Below, one piece after another: positions 18,281 to 27,522 of a stretch of 64,000 nt of DNA; within the stretch, counting starts at the first letter, position 1, and every line of letters starts with the position of its first letter. Made by a program: the position numbers and the translations under genes. This DNA is from Oscillospiraceae bacterium (lineage in GTDB: Bacteria > Bacillota > Clostridia > Oscillospirales > Ruminococcaceae), in the NCBI GenBank assembly GCA_009777445.1, contig WRLV01000001.1, positions 1 to 64,000 on the forward strand, given 5' to 3'. Below the pieces are notes generated by a model. The model saw only the letters and a list, made by a program, of their open reading frames with translations. It was not told the DNA's origin and made no database searches.

Positions 18281-19052
18281 TTTCAGGCACTCCCTTAAAA
18301 TAATCCAATGTTTTAAAATTTCTGTCAACATGTAAAAGCAGGTAGTTCTCTGAAATAACCGACAGCTCTTTTTGTTGATTTAGGCTGAATTTAAAGATTT
18401 TTTTAAGCTGTGAATATGTTATAAATCTTAATGTATAAAGCATGGTTTTGTCTAATAAAAACGCAGGTTTTGCATATAAATCGCGTTCAACATAACAGTC
18501 TTCACAATAAATATTGCCGCTTTCCGGGAGAAAATATTGGCTTTTTGTTTCGTAGACGGCGCAAACCTCACACGCCCTTAAATCGGGCATAAACCCCAAC
18601 AGTGACGCTAACCTAAATTCAAACACGGCTTTAATTTGGAGTATTTGCGCGGTGGGTTTTTGCAGTTCATACAAAGCGATTAAAAATAAATTCAACACAT
18701 TCTCTCCCGTGTTATAAACTCTAACATCTAAATGCTCAGGAGTAGTATGTTTGACAACCTCAGCGAAATATGCCGCAAGCGACAATGCCCGAATGTCGCG
18801 AGACAATCCATGAAAATTATATTTGGGAATTGTGCTGTTGATTGTTCGGCGTGCCTTTGAAATTTTAAGGCAAAACTCAGCATAAGAAAACAGTTGCGTG
18901 CTGCCTGCATTCTTCGAGTTGAGCTTTCTGACGGCATGGGCAAAAACCTCAATTACCCCATATTCGGCGGTTAATATGTCTAAATAACAATCAGCATCAC
19001 CAACCGCTCTCGCGCCAATCACCAAGCCGTTAATCGTTATAAGCCTATTCAC
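18273..19052 (-). CDS. recO: DNA repair protein RecO
   Basis: 259 residues from a GTG at 19052 giving VNRLITINGLVIG, the expected RecO N-terminal OB-fold start; the ATG upstream lies within era. A four-cysteine zinc site is visible as CEVC ... CEDC. RecO loads RecA on SSB-coated DNA with RecF/RecR. It overlaps era by 8 bases and mutS2 by 8 bases: a tightly coupled run. Confidence 0.92.
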   Translation of the reverse strand: MNRLITINGLVIGARAVGDADCYLDILTAEYGVIEVFAHAVRKLNSKNAGSTQLFSYAEFCLKISKARRTINSTIPKYNFHGLSRDIRALSLAAYFAEVVKHTTPEHLDVRVYNTGENVLNLFLIALYELQKPTAQILQIKAVFEFRLASLLGFMPDLRACEVCAVYETKSQYFLPESGNIYCEDCYVERDLYAKPAFLLDKTMLYTLRFITYSQLKKIFKFSLNQQKELSVISENYLLLHVDRNFKTLDYFKGVPENE

Positions 19053-19944
19053 CCGAAAGCCCCAATTGCACAAGCATTGCCTCTTTATTTCGCCAGTCAT
19101 CTTTGACTTTCACCCACAGCGACATGTTAACCTTACAGCCGAAATAGTCTTCTAACTCACAGCGCGCTAATGTTCCCGATTTTTTCAGTGCGCTGCCCTG
19201 CTTTCCGATGATTATGCCTTTATGTGAGGCTTTTTCGCAGATTATGACAAGGCTTAAATCAATGATTTTCTTTCCTTTATTGGTTTTGGAATGTCTCATG
19301 CTTTCTACTTCAACGGCTATACCATGCGGAATCTCCTCATGTAGAATGTGCAGCAGTTTTTCTCTCACAATCTCGCAAACACGAAACGCTTCTCCTTGGT
19401 CGGTAAGTACATCGCGAGGGAAGAAAAGGCTCTCTGCCTCGCTCGCGTATTTCTCGACTAACGGCAAAATTAACTCTAAGTTATCGCTATTCTTAACACT
19501 AAGCGGAATAATCTCATCAAACTCATAAAGCCCCTTATAATCATCAATTGCCTTTAAAATTGCAGTTTTATCTTTGAACAAGTCGGTCTTATTAAGCAGT
19601 AATATACACGGGCAACTAAGGCTTTGGGCAAGCTCACGCTCAACGGGTGAGACCTTTTTAGTCACGTCCGCCACAAATAAAGCAACGTCAACGCCCGAAT
19701 TTTCAGCCCTAACCGATTTAACCATATGCTCAGACAGACGATTTCTCGCCCTGTGAAAACCGGGCGTATCAACAAAAACATATTGTGTCGGCGGCTCACC
19801 AAGTGTTATAATTCCTCTAATCCCTTTTCTTGTTGTTTGCGGCTTATCGCTCACGATTGCGATTTTTTCACCGACAAGCGAATTAAGGAGAGATGACTTT
19901 CCTGAATTGGCTCTGCCGGTTATTGAAATAAATACGTTTTTCAG
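19045..19944 (-). CDS. era: GTPase Era, apparently with a CTG start codon
   Basis: The ORF track begins at 19854 and lacks the G1 motif, but the same frame continues upstream with SITGRANSGKSSLLNSLVG (G1 P-loop) to a CTG at 19944. A stop lies two codons further upstream. No ATG, GTG or TTG is available before the P-loop. The SD AGAAAGGAAG sits 8 bases before the CTG, inside the end of dgkA. The resulting 299 residues match normal Era length. Other motifs: DTPGFH (G3), NKTD (G4) and the C-terminal KH domain (KGIIIGKQGSALK). Era binds 16S rRNA and matures the 30S subunit. A sequencing error is the main alternative to a CTG start. Confidence 0.92.
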   Translation of the reverse strand: MKNVFISITGRANSGKSSLLNSLVGEKIAIVSDKPQTTRKGIRGIITLGEPPTQYVFVDTPGFHRARNRLSEHMVKSVRAENSGVDVALFVADVTKKVSPVERELAQSLSCPCILLLNKTDLFKDKTAILKAIDDYKGLYEFDEIIPLSVKNSDNLELILPLVEKYASEAESLFFPRDVLTDQGEAFRVCEIVREKLLHILHEEIPHGIAVEVESMRHSKTNKGKKIIDLSLVIICEKASHKGIIIGKQGSALKKSGTLARCELEDYFGCKVNMSLWVKVKDDWRNKEAMLVQLGLSGE

Positions 19945-19947
19945 CTT

Positions 19948-20391
19948 TTACACTTCCTTTCTTTTGCAGTAGACAATAAAGCCCATCAAGAGCGCGGTAA
20001 TAACCCCCAAATAGACACATTCAAGCAAATCAAACTTTTCGGTTATGCTTATAAAAACATCTAAATCCCAAAAGAGGAAAAAGCCTGTCAAGACCGCGAA
20101 TATTGCCGCCACCAAAACTGCCGCCGCCGCTGTATCTTTCGCCGTTTTTGCGTTGTCAGAAATTTCGCCCGACAAGTCCACTGCGTTTTCAATGGCGGTG
20201 TTCACCAACTCTAAGGCGATTACCACAGCGCAGGTCAAAACTAAGAGCGCGTACTCAAGTCTTGAAAAATTATAGAATCTCGAAAAATAAAACACCATAA
20301 CCATCACCGAGATGTGAATCCTCAAGTTTCTCTCACTGACAAGCGCGGTTTTTAATCCTGACAGCGCGTATAAAAAACAACTCTTTTTCAT
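19948..20391 (-). CDS. dgkA: Diacylglycerol/undecaprenol kinase
   Basis: 147 residues, small integral membrane kinase with three to four hydrophobic segments and family motif ELVNTAIENAVD ... AKDTAAAAVL. In Gram-positives this family phosphorylates undecaprenol, recycling the cell-wall lipid carrier. Its last codons contain the SD for era, 3 bases downstream. Confidence 0.93.
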   Translation of the reverse strand: MKKSCFLYALSGLKTALVSERNLRIHISVMVMVFYFSRFYNFSRLEYALLVLTCAVVIALELVNTAIENAVDLSGEISDNAKTAKDTAAAAVLVAAIFAVLTGFFLFWDLDVFISITEKFDLLECVYLGVITALLMGFIVYCKRKEV

Positions 20392-20408
20392 TTAGTTCTG
20401 CCCTCTCT

Positions 20409-20864
20409 CTATACAGCAATAGACAATCCCAAAGCATCTAAAATCGCGCTTTGTTTACTTCTCATTTCTCTGTCACTTTCATCGTCAATGTGGTCGTAGC
20501 CTAACAGATGAAGCGTTGAATGGATTGTTAAAAACGCAAATTCGCGCACAAGGCTATGCCCATATTCGTGAGCTTGTTCTGCCGCTCTTTCAACGTTAAT
20601 TGCAATATCCCCCAAATTATAGTAACCACCGACGAACCCTCCCATCGGAAAAGACAGCACGTCTGTTGAACTGTCGATTTTGCGAAACTCTTTATTGAGT
20701 CGCCTTATTCTTTCGTTGTCGGTTAAAAGCACAGATATTTCAACATTTTCAACAATATTTTCCACAATTAAGGTGTTTTTTATCCATTCTTTAAACATTT
20801 TTTTGTCAGGAATGTCATGTGCGCCCTTAAATTCGTTCAACAAAGATAATTTCACTTTATTCAC
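20409..20864 (-). CDS. ybeY: Endoribonuclease YbeY
   Basis: 151 residues with zinc motif HSTLHLLGYDH, preceded by TDVLSFP and LGDIAI. Single-strand RNase for 16S rRNA 3' maturation and 70S quality control. It sits between phoH and dgkA in the usual clostridial order. Confidence 0.95.
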   Translation of the reverse strand: MNKVKLSLLNEFKGAHDIPDKKMFKEWIKNTLIVENIVENVEISVLLTDNERIRRLNKEFRKIDSSTDVLSFPMGGFVGGYYNLGDIAINVERAAEQAHEYGHSLVREFAFLTIHSTLHLLGYDHIDDESDREMRSKQSAILDALGLSIAV

Positions 20865-20867
20865 AAC

Positions 20868-21851
20868 TCACATGCTCCCTCTTTTTTTTGGTTTTAAGGG
20901 GCGCGACGAGTGTTTTTCATAGGCCTTTACAATATCCTGAACTAACTTATGGCGAACGACATCTTTTTCGGTAAAGCGGCAAAATGCAATATCATCAATT
21001 CCTTTTAAAACGTTGATTGCTTCAACCAACCCCGAACGCTTGTCCACAAGGTCGATTTGCGTTATATCCCCCGTAACCACCATTTTAGAGCCAAAGCCCA
21101 AACGGGTTAAAAACATCTTCATTTGTTCAGGCGTTGAGTTTTGAGCCTCATCGAGAATTATAAAACTTTCATCTAAAGTTCTGCCCCTCATATAAGCTAA
21201 CGGCGCGACTTCAATCACACCTCTTTCTACGTTACGCTGAAAACTTTCCGCCCCCATCATATCAAAGAGCGCGTCATAAAGCGGGCGCAAATAAGGGTCA
21301 ACTTTATGTTGCAAGTCGCCCGGTAAAAAGCCCAACTTTTCCCCTGCTTCCACCGCGGGGCGAGTAAGAATAATTCTTTGAATTTCTTTTGACTTAAACG
21401 CGCGCACTGCTAACGCTACCGCCAAATAGGTTTTACCGGTGCCGGCGGGCCCCACGCCGAAAATCACGGTATTCCCTCTTATGCTGTCAACGTATTTTTT
21501 TTGCCCGATGGTTTTGGGCTTTATTGGTTTTCCGCTAAAAGACACGCAAACACAATCCCCCGAGAGGCTTTCAATGTCGTCAGTGCTTTCTCCCCCCGTT
21601 ATTTCAGATATAACATATCTTGTGTCTTGCGCCGTGACGGCTTTATTATTTTGCGCTATAGTTTCAAGCGTTTTTAAGACCTCTGCCGCCTGTTCGATTT
21701 TCAGCTCGTCACCCGTTATTTTGATTGAAGTGTCACGCGAGACAATGCTGACCGACAGCATTTTCGAGATGATATTCAAGTTAGAATCAAGCTCACCGAA
21801 CACTGTGCTTATATTTTCGGGTTCTTTAAAGTTAATTACCTTTGATTGCAT
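20868..21851 (-). CDS. phoH: PhoH family ATPase
   Basis: 327 residues from the ATG at 21851 (SD GAGAGGA). P-loop GPAGTGKTYLAVALAV, Walker B FIILDEAQN, and an N-terminal KH-like segment (SIVSRDTSIKITGDE). A PhoH-like RNA-associated NTPase coupled to ybeY. The stop is 3 bases from the ybeY start. Transcribed from the promoter at 21883-21911. Confidence 0.94.
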   Translation of the reverse strand: MQSKVINFKEPENISTVFGELDSNLNIISKMLSVSIVSRDTSIKITGDELKIEQAAEVLKTLETIAQNNKAVTAQDTRYVISEITGGESTDDIESLSGDCVCVSFSGKPIKPKTIGQKKYVDSIRGNTVIFGVGPAGTGKTYLAVALAVRAFKSKEIQRIILTRPAVEAGEKLGFLPGDLQHKVDPYLRPLYDALFDMMGAESFQRNVERGVIEVAPLAYMRGRTLDESFIILDEAQNSTPEQMKMFLTRLGFGSKMVVTGDITQIDLVDKRSGLVEAINVLKGIDDIAFCRFTEKDVVRHKLVQDIVKAYEKHSSRPLKPKKRGSM

Positions 21852-21882
21852 TTTCAAGTTCCTCTCTTTTCAGTGTCATATC

Positions 21883-21911
21883 AGTATAACACAAATTTAA
21901 AATAATTGCAA
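21883..21911 (-). promoter_or_regulatory. Promoter of the phoH-ybeY-dgkA-era-recO-mutS2 operon
   Basis: On the - strand TTGCAA, 17-base spacer, TATACT. Confidence 0.7.
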
Positions 21912-21958
21912 ATAAAATTTGAACTTAATTTTCTCTCATAAATACCCCCCATAGTCGC

Positions 21959-21986
21959 TTGCTATTATGGCAATCTTTGGTATAAT
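21959..21986 (+). promoter_or_regulatory. Promoter of the surface-protein gene
   Basis: TTGCTA, 16-base spacer, TATAAT, about 83 bases before the ATG. Confidence 0.55.
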
Positions 21987-22068
21987 TTATTTTGGGAATG
22001 TGTTTGCGTTCTCTGCTTTACTTTAAGCGAACACCAAAAATTCTAATTAAGAAAGAAGGAAAAATTTT

Positions 22069-24303
22069 ATGAACAACAAACTTAAAACCATACTGTTTAA
22101 ATCACGCCGCGCCGTTCTCGCGCTGTTTATGACGTTTTGCATTGCGTTTGGCGGCTCATTTGAGCTTAATGTCGCCGCTAACGAGGGCGTTTCGGGTGAA
22201 TTTTTACTCATAATGGGCGGCAACGGCTCTAACGGCGGTAACGGCGGCAAGGGCGGCAACGGCAGAGACGGTTTCAACGCGCCAACTAAAGGAGAAGACG
22301 GCGGAGACGGTGGACTCAGCGAAGGCTCTTCCGCGACGTTTCGTGTCAATAACGATGAACAATATATATCGCAAAACGGTGAGCTTGTCGGCGTAGAATT
22401 CCCTTTTGAATTTACTGATGTCAGCACCGCACCCGGCTGGAAAGACTCCGGTGTTCCGGGTGGAGAGCCTGTTGCTAATGACGGCGGTCGCGGCGGCAAT
22501 GGTGGCAGCGGTAGCGAAGGCGGTGGGGGTTCAATTGATTTTAATGGCGATTTGTTTGTTGAAAAGCTTCAACTCTTTGGCGGCAGTGCGGCAAACATAG
22601 GTTCAGATGGTGAAAAGGGACAAGACGGCGACCAAGGAGTCGGCGGAGACGGAGGTTACGGCGGCAGTGGTGGAAAAGGCGGCACAGCATCAATAACAAT
22701 AATAGGCAATTTAACCGCCGACAGCATACAATTGCTGGGTGGCGATTCCACTTATAGCGATTCGGAAGGTATAACAGTGGATGGCGGTTCTGCTAACCTT
22801 TGGATGTTGTGCAGTGACGAAGATTACAGTTGCGAGGATTTAGCTTGCTCTATCCTAAACTCTGCTGACATTATCTTAAAAGGTGGAGAAACAGGCAAAG
22901 GCGGCGGCGTTGAGTTAGGCGAGGGTGATGCGTATTTTGAAGCAGCCACTTTCTTTGCGGCGAAGGGCTATAAATTTAGAATGGTTGAGGGAATGACCAC
23001 AGCTGACGTAGACATAGGATATATTTTCGACATAACCGGCGCGAACGACAGCGATGTCATTCTCAACGCAACGGGCAGGAATTTTATTGACAGATGGACT
23101 GATGATGAAGAGGGTTTACCCTTGTTTGCCAAATCCTCACAACCGAAACAACTTCAAATTGAACTGACAGGCACTGCCGAACTCTCTTTAGAACCCGGTG
23201 ACAAAATAACACTGATTAATAACGCTTTTGTTTTAGAAAACGAATTTACTCCTATAATTACAAGCGATGGTTATTTTACATTTAAGATTGATTTTGACAA
23301 AAACGATAATTCTCTCGTTGCCGAGGTTATGGAAATTGCAAAATTCAACGTAACCTATAACGGCAACGGCAATACCGGCGGCAACGCCCCCATTGACTCC
23401 AACGAGTATTTTGAAGGAGAAAAGGCTCTTGTCTTAGGGCAAAACACACTTTCTAAAACTAATCACAGGTTCACCGGGTGGAACACCTCATCAAGCGGCG
23501 ATGGCACTGCTTATTTGCCCGGAGCAGAGTTTGAAATCACTGACACTGATATTACTCTCTATGCGCAATGGGAAGAAGAAGTTCAGGAAATTGGCGATAA
23601 TGGCGGTGGTGGTGGCGGTGGCTCAATGGCTTCATCAAACTCCTCGGTTCAAAGAACACCATCTCGAAGCGGAATTGGCTCAAGCCCCTCAAACACACCA
23701 AGCCCCTCGAGTAGCCCGTCTAACCCTACTAACCCCACTAATCCCACAAACCCTTCAAACCAAAGCGACACAAATAATAACGACAACACAAACGACACAG
23801 ACCGAAATAACAACACAGACAATGAACCCGACAATCGTAACAACACAAACAACAACGGCGAAGACAAAAGGTTCGTTTTTGAGGGCGCGTATGAAGATTT
23901 GATTAACGTTTATTTGAATGATGAGCCTTTAGCAAACCAAATCATCAATGACGGCGCGAAATGGAGCCTGTTCTTAGGTGAAAACGACTATAGTCTAAGC
24001 AACAATTCTCGAATTGACATATTTAAAACAAGACCAATGGGTGAAGCCTTTGAGGGCAGTGTAGTCGTGGTTCTCTATCAAGATTTTCTCGCCAGTTTGT
24101 CCGGCGGCGTATATGTCGTTGAGGTGGAATTTAAAGACGGCTCAAGGGGCAGCATGGAATTTGAAATTGAAGGAGAACCGACAGAAGAACAAGACGAAAA
24201 TCGAACAGAAGTTAACCCCAAAACCTCAGCATCAGTTCTACTCTCAGCCACCCTGCTATCCGCCACAGCAATGGCAGTCTTCAGGAAAAGAAAAAAATAT
24301 TAA
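22069..24303 (+). CDS. Cell-surface protein with Gly-rich head, InlB-type repeat and wall-anchor-like tail
   Basis: 744 residues. Signal peptide (RRAVLALFMTFCIAFGG...AA). Gly/Asn-rich tracts follow at about residues 45-75, 140-160 and 180-215 (GGNGSNGGNGGKGGNGRDG), then a long beta-rich region. One Listeria-Bacteroides/InlB-B-type repeat is at about residues 425-505 (VTYNGNGNTGG...FTGWNTSSSGDGTAY...LYAQW). A Pro/Ser/Thr/Asn linker and a small beta domain follow. The end is NPKTSA, a hydrophobic stretch and RKRKKY, resembling a sortase or wall-anchor signal with a non-LPXTG motif. No sortase is in the window. SD AGAAAGGA; a terminator follows. Confidence 0.85.
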   Translation: MNNKLKTILFKSRRAVLALFMTFCIAFGGSFELNVAANEGVSGEFLLIMGGNGSNGGNGGKGGNGRDGFNAPTKGEDGGDGGLSEGSSATFRVNNDEQYISQNGELVGVEFPFEFTDVSTAPGWKDSGVPGGEPVANDGGRGGNGGSGSEGGGGSIDFNGDLFVEKLQLFGGSAANIGSDGEKGQDGDQGVGGDGGYGGSGGKGGTASITIIGNLTADSIQLLGGDSTYSDSEGITVDGGSANLWMLCSDEDYSCEDLACSILNSADIILKGGETGKGGGVELGEGDAYFEAATFFAAKGYKFRMVEGMTTADVDIGYIFDITGANDSDVILNATGRNFIDRWTDDEEGLPLFAKSSQPKQLQIELTGTAELSLEPGDKITLINNAFVLENEFTPIITSDGYFTFKIDFDKNDNSLVAEVMEIAKFNVTYNGNGNTGGNAPIDSNEYFEGEKALVLGQNTLSKTNHRFTGWNTSSSGDGTAYLPGAEFEITDTDITLYAQWEEEVQEIGDNGGGGGGGSMASSNSSVQRTPSRSGIGSSPSNTPSPSSSPSNPTNPTNPTNPSNQSDTNNNDNTNDTDRNNNTDNEPDNRNNTNNNGEDKRFVFEGAYEDLINVYLNDEPLANQIINDGAKWSLFLGENDYSLSNNSRIDIFKTRPMGEAFEGSVVVVLYQDFLASLSGGVYVVEVEFKDGSRGSMEFEIEGEPTEEQDENRTEVNPKTSASVLLSATLLSATAMAVFRKRKKY

Positions 24304-24321
24304 GAAAAAATATTAAAAAAG

Positions 24322-24362
24322 CCACCGCCCGACACTTTTGTGTTGGGCGATGGTTGGTTTTT
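24322..24362 (+). terminator. Terminator after the surface-protein gene
   Basis: CCACCGCCCGACAC-TTTT-GTGTTGGGCGATGG stem of 13 pairs with one mismatch, followed by TTGGTTTTTTG. Confidence 0.85.
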
Positions 24363-24435
24363 GCAAGACATTCTAACCAAAAACACCACCAACAATGCAT
24401 ATACCACAGCTTTTTGAACACACTGCTATAAAAAC

Positions 24436-25878
24436 ATGAAGGGACTGAGTAAAGCGAAATGGAATTTTAACAACAGCTATAAAGAGCTTCCCGAAAAGTT
24501 TTATGCTGTAAATGCCCCTACCCCTGTGCGCGCGCCCAAAATAGTCGCCTTTAATGAAGAATTGGCGGAATGTCTCGGCGCGCCTAAAGACACGGGGGCT
24601 TTTTCGGGCAACACCATTCCAAAGGGGGCGGCGATGTTATCACAAGCCTATGCCGGACACCAGTTTGGGCATTTCACCATGTTAGGCGATGGGCGCGCCA
24701 TTCTTATTGGAGAACAAGTCACTAAATTTAACTCGCCGGATATTCAGCTTAAAGGGGCAGGTAGAACGCCTTATTCTCGTGGTGGTGACGGAAGGGCTGC
24801 GTTGGGGCCTATGCTCAGGGAGTATATTATCAGCGATGCCATGCACGCACTTGGTATTCCGACAACGAGAAGTTTGGCGGTTGTCGAAACCGGTGAAACA
24901 ATTATGCGTGAAAAAGAGTTGCCCGGGGCTATATTAACACGGGTTGCCGCCGACCACATTCGCGTGGGAACATTTGAGTTTGCAAGCCGTTTTGGCACTA
25001 AAGAAGATGTCGCTTGCTTAGCTGATTACACTTTAAAGCGACAGAGAATTCCGCTTGCTGCTGATGAAAACAAATACCTGCTGCTGTTGAGGGCGGCGGT
25101 AAACAAGCAAGCCTTTTTGCTTGCAAAATGGCAGTTAGTCGGCTTTGTTCACGGCGTTATGAATACCGACAATATGACAATCAGCGGCGAGACAATCGAC
25201 TACGGCCCGTGCGCGTTCATGGACGAATATGAGCCGTCTGTTGTGTTCAGCTCGATTGACAAATACGCGCGTTATTCATATGAAAACCAACCTAAAATTG
25301 CTGTTTGGAATTTGTCGCGCTTCGCCGAAACTTTGTTGCCACTTTTGAGTGATGACGAAAATAGTGCCGTTGCAGCAGGGCAAAAAGAAATTGACAAGTT
25401 CGCCGAACTCTATCAAAATTTTTGGAATGTCGGCATGGGCGCGAAACTTGGTCTTTTTAATCGAAAACCCGAAGACGATTCGTTGTTCGCTGAATTGTTA
25501 CGCTTAATGAGGGAGTCTAAAGCGGACTACACCAACACATTTCGTGCGTTAACGCTGTCGGAAAAAGAAGTGGCAGGTACGAAATTATTCAGTAGGCCCG
25601 AATTTCACAAATGGAACGAAAAATGGAGGACAAGACATTCCAACCAAACGAAAACAAAAAGCGAAATTGAAACACTCATGAAAAAACACAACCCTGCTGC
25701 CATTCCGCGAAACGAACGGGTAGAAGAGGTGCTGAGAGAGGCTCAAAAAGGCGACTATGAACCAATGAATAAGCTGTTGGCTGTCTTGAAAGAGCCTTAC
25801 GGCTATACGCGCGCGCAGGAAGAATATTCCAAACCGCCGCAAAGCTCTTGCCGCTATCAAACGTTTTGCGGGACTTAA
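24436..25878 (+). CDS. selO: SelO (YdiU/UPF0061) family protein AMPylase
   Basis: 480 residues, a pseudokinase-fold enzyme known in bacteria and mitochondria to transfer AMP to protein hydroxyls. Visible: QAYAGHQFGHFTMLGDGRA, the inverted-kinase core QLKGAGRTPYSRGGDGRAAL, and the metal-binding region GVMNTDNMTISGETIDYGP. The C-terminus ends SSCRYQTFCGT with conserved cysteines and is full length. Monocistronic, between a terminator and the chemotaxis gene's promoter. The SD is weak: AAGGGA falls after the chosen ATG, so the exact start is uncertain. Confidence 0.93.
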   Translation: MKGLSKAKWNFNNSYKELPEKFYAVNAPTPVRAPKIVAFNEELAECLGAPKDTGAFSGNTIPKGAAMLSQAYAGHQFGHFTMLGDGRAILIGEQVTKFNSPDIQLKGAGRTPYSRGGDGRAALGPMLREYIISDAMHALGIPTTRSLAVVETGETIMREKELPGAILTRVAADHIRVGTFEFASRFGTKEDVACLADYTLKRQRIPLAADENKYLLLLRAAVNKQAFLLAKWQLVGFVHGVMNTDNMTISGETIDYGPCAFMDEYEPSVVFSSIDKYARYSYENQPKIAVWNLSRFAETLLPLLSDDENSAVAAGQKEIDKFAELYQNFWNVGMGAKLGLFNRKPEDDSLFAELLRLMRESKADYTNTFRALTLSEKEVAGTKLFSRPEFHKWNEKWRTRHSNQTKTKSEIETLMKKHNPAAIPRNERVEEVLREAQKGDYEPMNKLLAVLKEPYGYTRAQEEYSKPPQSSCRYQTFCGT

Positions 25879-25932
25879 TCTATATTGTGTATAAAAAGCA
25901 CATAAAAACACTCAAAATTATAAAACAAATTG

Positions 25933-25961
25933 TTGACTTCTATCAAATTTTATGTTAAAAT
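25933..25961 (+). promoter_or_regulatory. Promoter of the chemotaxis receptor gene
   Basis: TTGACT, 17-base spacer, TAAAAT. Confidence 0.7.
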
Positions 25962-25974
25962 AAATGTATATTAT

Positions 25975-26000
25975 GAGGGCATAAAGTTTTTTATGCCCTC
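25975..26000 (+). promoter_or_regulatory. Hairpin in the 5' UTR of the chemotaxis receptor gene
   Basis: GAGGGCATAAA-GTTT-TTTATGCCCTC is a perfect 11-bp stem, 14 bases after the -10 and before the SD. No T-tract follows, so it looks like an mRNA 5' structure and not a terminator. Confidence 0.6.
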
Positions 26001-26045
26001 GTGTAAATATGAAGTATATAAATAAATGAAAGGTTGGATAATATT

Positions 26046-27371
26046 ATGGCTATAGGAATTATGCCAATGAACAGGAAAACCAGCTTAGGAATGAAGTTTT
26101 CAGTGATAGTGGGGTTGATTTTAACAGTATCTGTCGTCACCCTTATTATGATTTCAATTAATATGACCAACGAATTGGTTGCCGCTATGGAAAATGGCGT
26201 AGAAATTGAACAAATAATAGAAGACAAACAACAAATGTTTTCAACAATGATTATAGCGGCGATTGTGTTCGTAATCAGTGGTGTGTTTCTCATATCAATA
26301 TACTGCCGTTTCGCCATTTCAAACCGCATTAAAAAGTTGGGTGCGTTTGCCAGAAAAATAAGAGAAGGCGGTTTAGAAATCAACACAATGGGTGAAGGCA
26401 AAACAGGAATAGTCTCAACCGATGATATAGGCAGAATGTCAAACACCCTTGAAATTACCTTCAGAATGATTCAGGGCTATATACATGAAATAAAGTCGCG
26501 CATGGAAGAGTTGGCAGAAGGAGACTTTACGATTGAAAGCACATATGAATTTCACGGCGATTTTATACTTATCAAAGACTCAATAAATAAAATAGCGCGA
26601 AATTTGAACAAGACACTAAGTCGCGTTAACGACTCATCGTCAGAAGTTTCAAACGGGGCGAAACAAATAGCGCACGGCGCGGATGCTTTAGCCACCAGTT
26701 CAACCCAACAAGCCGCTACAATCGAGCAGCTTTCAAGCTCAATCTCACTTGTGTCTGACAAAACCAAACAAAACGCCAAAATGACCGAGCAAGCCGATAA
26801 ACTCTCAATCTTAATCAAAGAGAAAGCCGAAAAAGGCAGTCAACAAATGGACGAAATGATGAAGGCGGTAGAAGAAATCTCAGGTGCCAGCAGTCAAATC
26901 GAAAAGGTAATTAAAGTTATTGACGACATTGCCTTCCAGACCAACATTTTGGCATTAAATGCGGCGGTTGAGGCCGCACGCGCAGGCACAGCCGGCAAGG
27001 GCTTCGCCGTTGTCGCCGAAGAAGTTCGCAACTTAGCTTCAAAGAGCGCGGAAGCGGCAAAGAACACCAACGCGCTAATTGAAAACTCAATGGCGAAATC
27101 AAACTTAGGGCTTTCAATCGCCACAGAAACCTCTGCATCGCTCAGAGAAATTGTTACCGGCATAAATGAAAATGCCGAAATTATGGAAAAAATCGCCCGC
27201 CTTTCAGACGAACAAGCGGCGGCAATCACCGAAATTAACGACGGTATCGACCAGGTAGCTAAGGTTGTTCAACAAAACTCGGCAACAGCTCAAGAATCCG
27301 CCGCCGCATCGCACGAAATGAACGGACAGTCAAACGCCCTTGAAGAACTGATTCGGAGGTTTAGGCTTTAG
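26046..27371 (+). CDS. Methyl-accepting chemotaxis protein
   Basis: 441 residues from the ATG at 26046 (SD GAAAGG, 12-base spacing; the track's TTG start overlaps the SD). Two transmembrane segments (about residues 15-38 and 72-92) bracket a very short extracytoplasmic loop of about 30 residues, so it may not sense an external ligand directly. Then HAMP ([12 protein letters not shown]), and a cytoplasmic signalling domain with the hairpin tip [22 protein letters not shown] and [16 protein letters not shown]. No flagellar or che genes are nearby. Confidence 0.93.
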   Translation: MAIGIMPMNRKTSLGMKFSVIVGLILTVSVVTLIMISINMTNELVAAMENGVEIEQIIEDKQQMFSTMIIAAIVFVISGVFLISIYCRFAISNRIKKLGAFARKIREGGLEINTMGEGKTGIVSTDDIGRMSNTLEITFRMIQGYIHEIKSRMEELAEGDFTIESTYEFHGDFILIKDSINKIARNLNKTLSRVNDSSSEVSNGAKQIAHGADALATSSTQQAATIEQLSSSISLVSDKTKQNAKMTEQADKLSILIKEKAEKGSQQMDEMMKAVEEISGASSQIEKVIKVIDDIAFQTNILALNAAVEAARAGTAGKGFAVVAEEVRNLASKSAEAAKNTNALIENSMAKSNLGLSIATETSASLREIVTGINENAEIMEKIARLSDEQAAAITEINDGIDQVAKVVQQNSATAQESAAASHEMNGQSNALEELIRRFRL

Positions 27372-27402
27372 GGGTTGTATTCATAAAAATTATAGCAATA
27401 CA

Positions 27403-27441
27403 CCGCCCGGCAGTTTTTGCCGGGCGGCGTTCGTTTCTTTT
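27403..27441 (+). terminator. Terminator after the chemotaxis receptor gene
   Basis: CCGCCCGGCA-GTTTT-TGCCGGGCGG perfect 10-bp stem followed by a T-rich stretch. Confidence 0.85.
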
Positions 27442-27448
27442 ACAAACA

Positions 27449-27522
27449 TCTATTTCGGTACGGGCAAGCCCGTACCCTACATAACTGTCAACTCTCAACT
27501 GTCAATTGTCAACTGTTCGTCA
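27449..27522 (-). repeat. Hairpin plus heptad element (copy A, no promoter)
   Basis: Read on the - strand: GACGAACAGTTGACAATTGAC-type heptads, then GTAGGGTACGGGCTTGCCCGTACC. The hairpin is GGTACGGGC-TT-GCCCGTACC; copies B and C have GGGACGGGC-TT-GCCCGTCCC, a compensatory T-A to G-C change. The stop codon of the gene at 27520 lies at its edge. Confidence 0.85.

Noticed and set aside
22047-22499. Pro-rich - strand ORF opposite the surface-protein gene
   Set aside because: Antisense image of the Gly/Asn-rich repeats; no SD or promoter.
25975-26000. Terminator for selO
   Set aside because: It lies downstream of the next gene's promoter and lacks a T-tract; more likely a 5' UTR structure.
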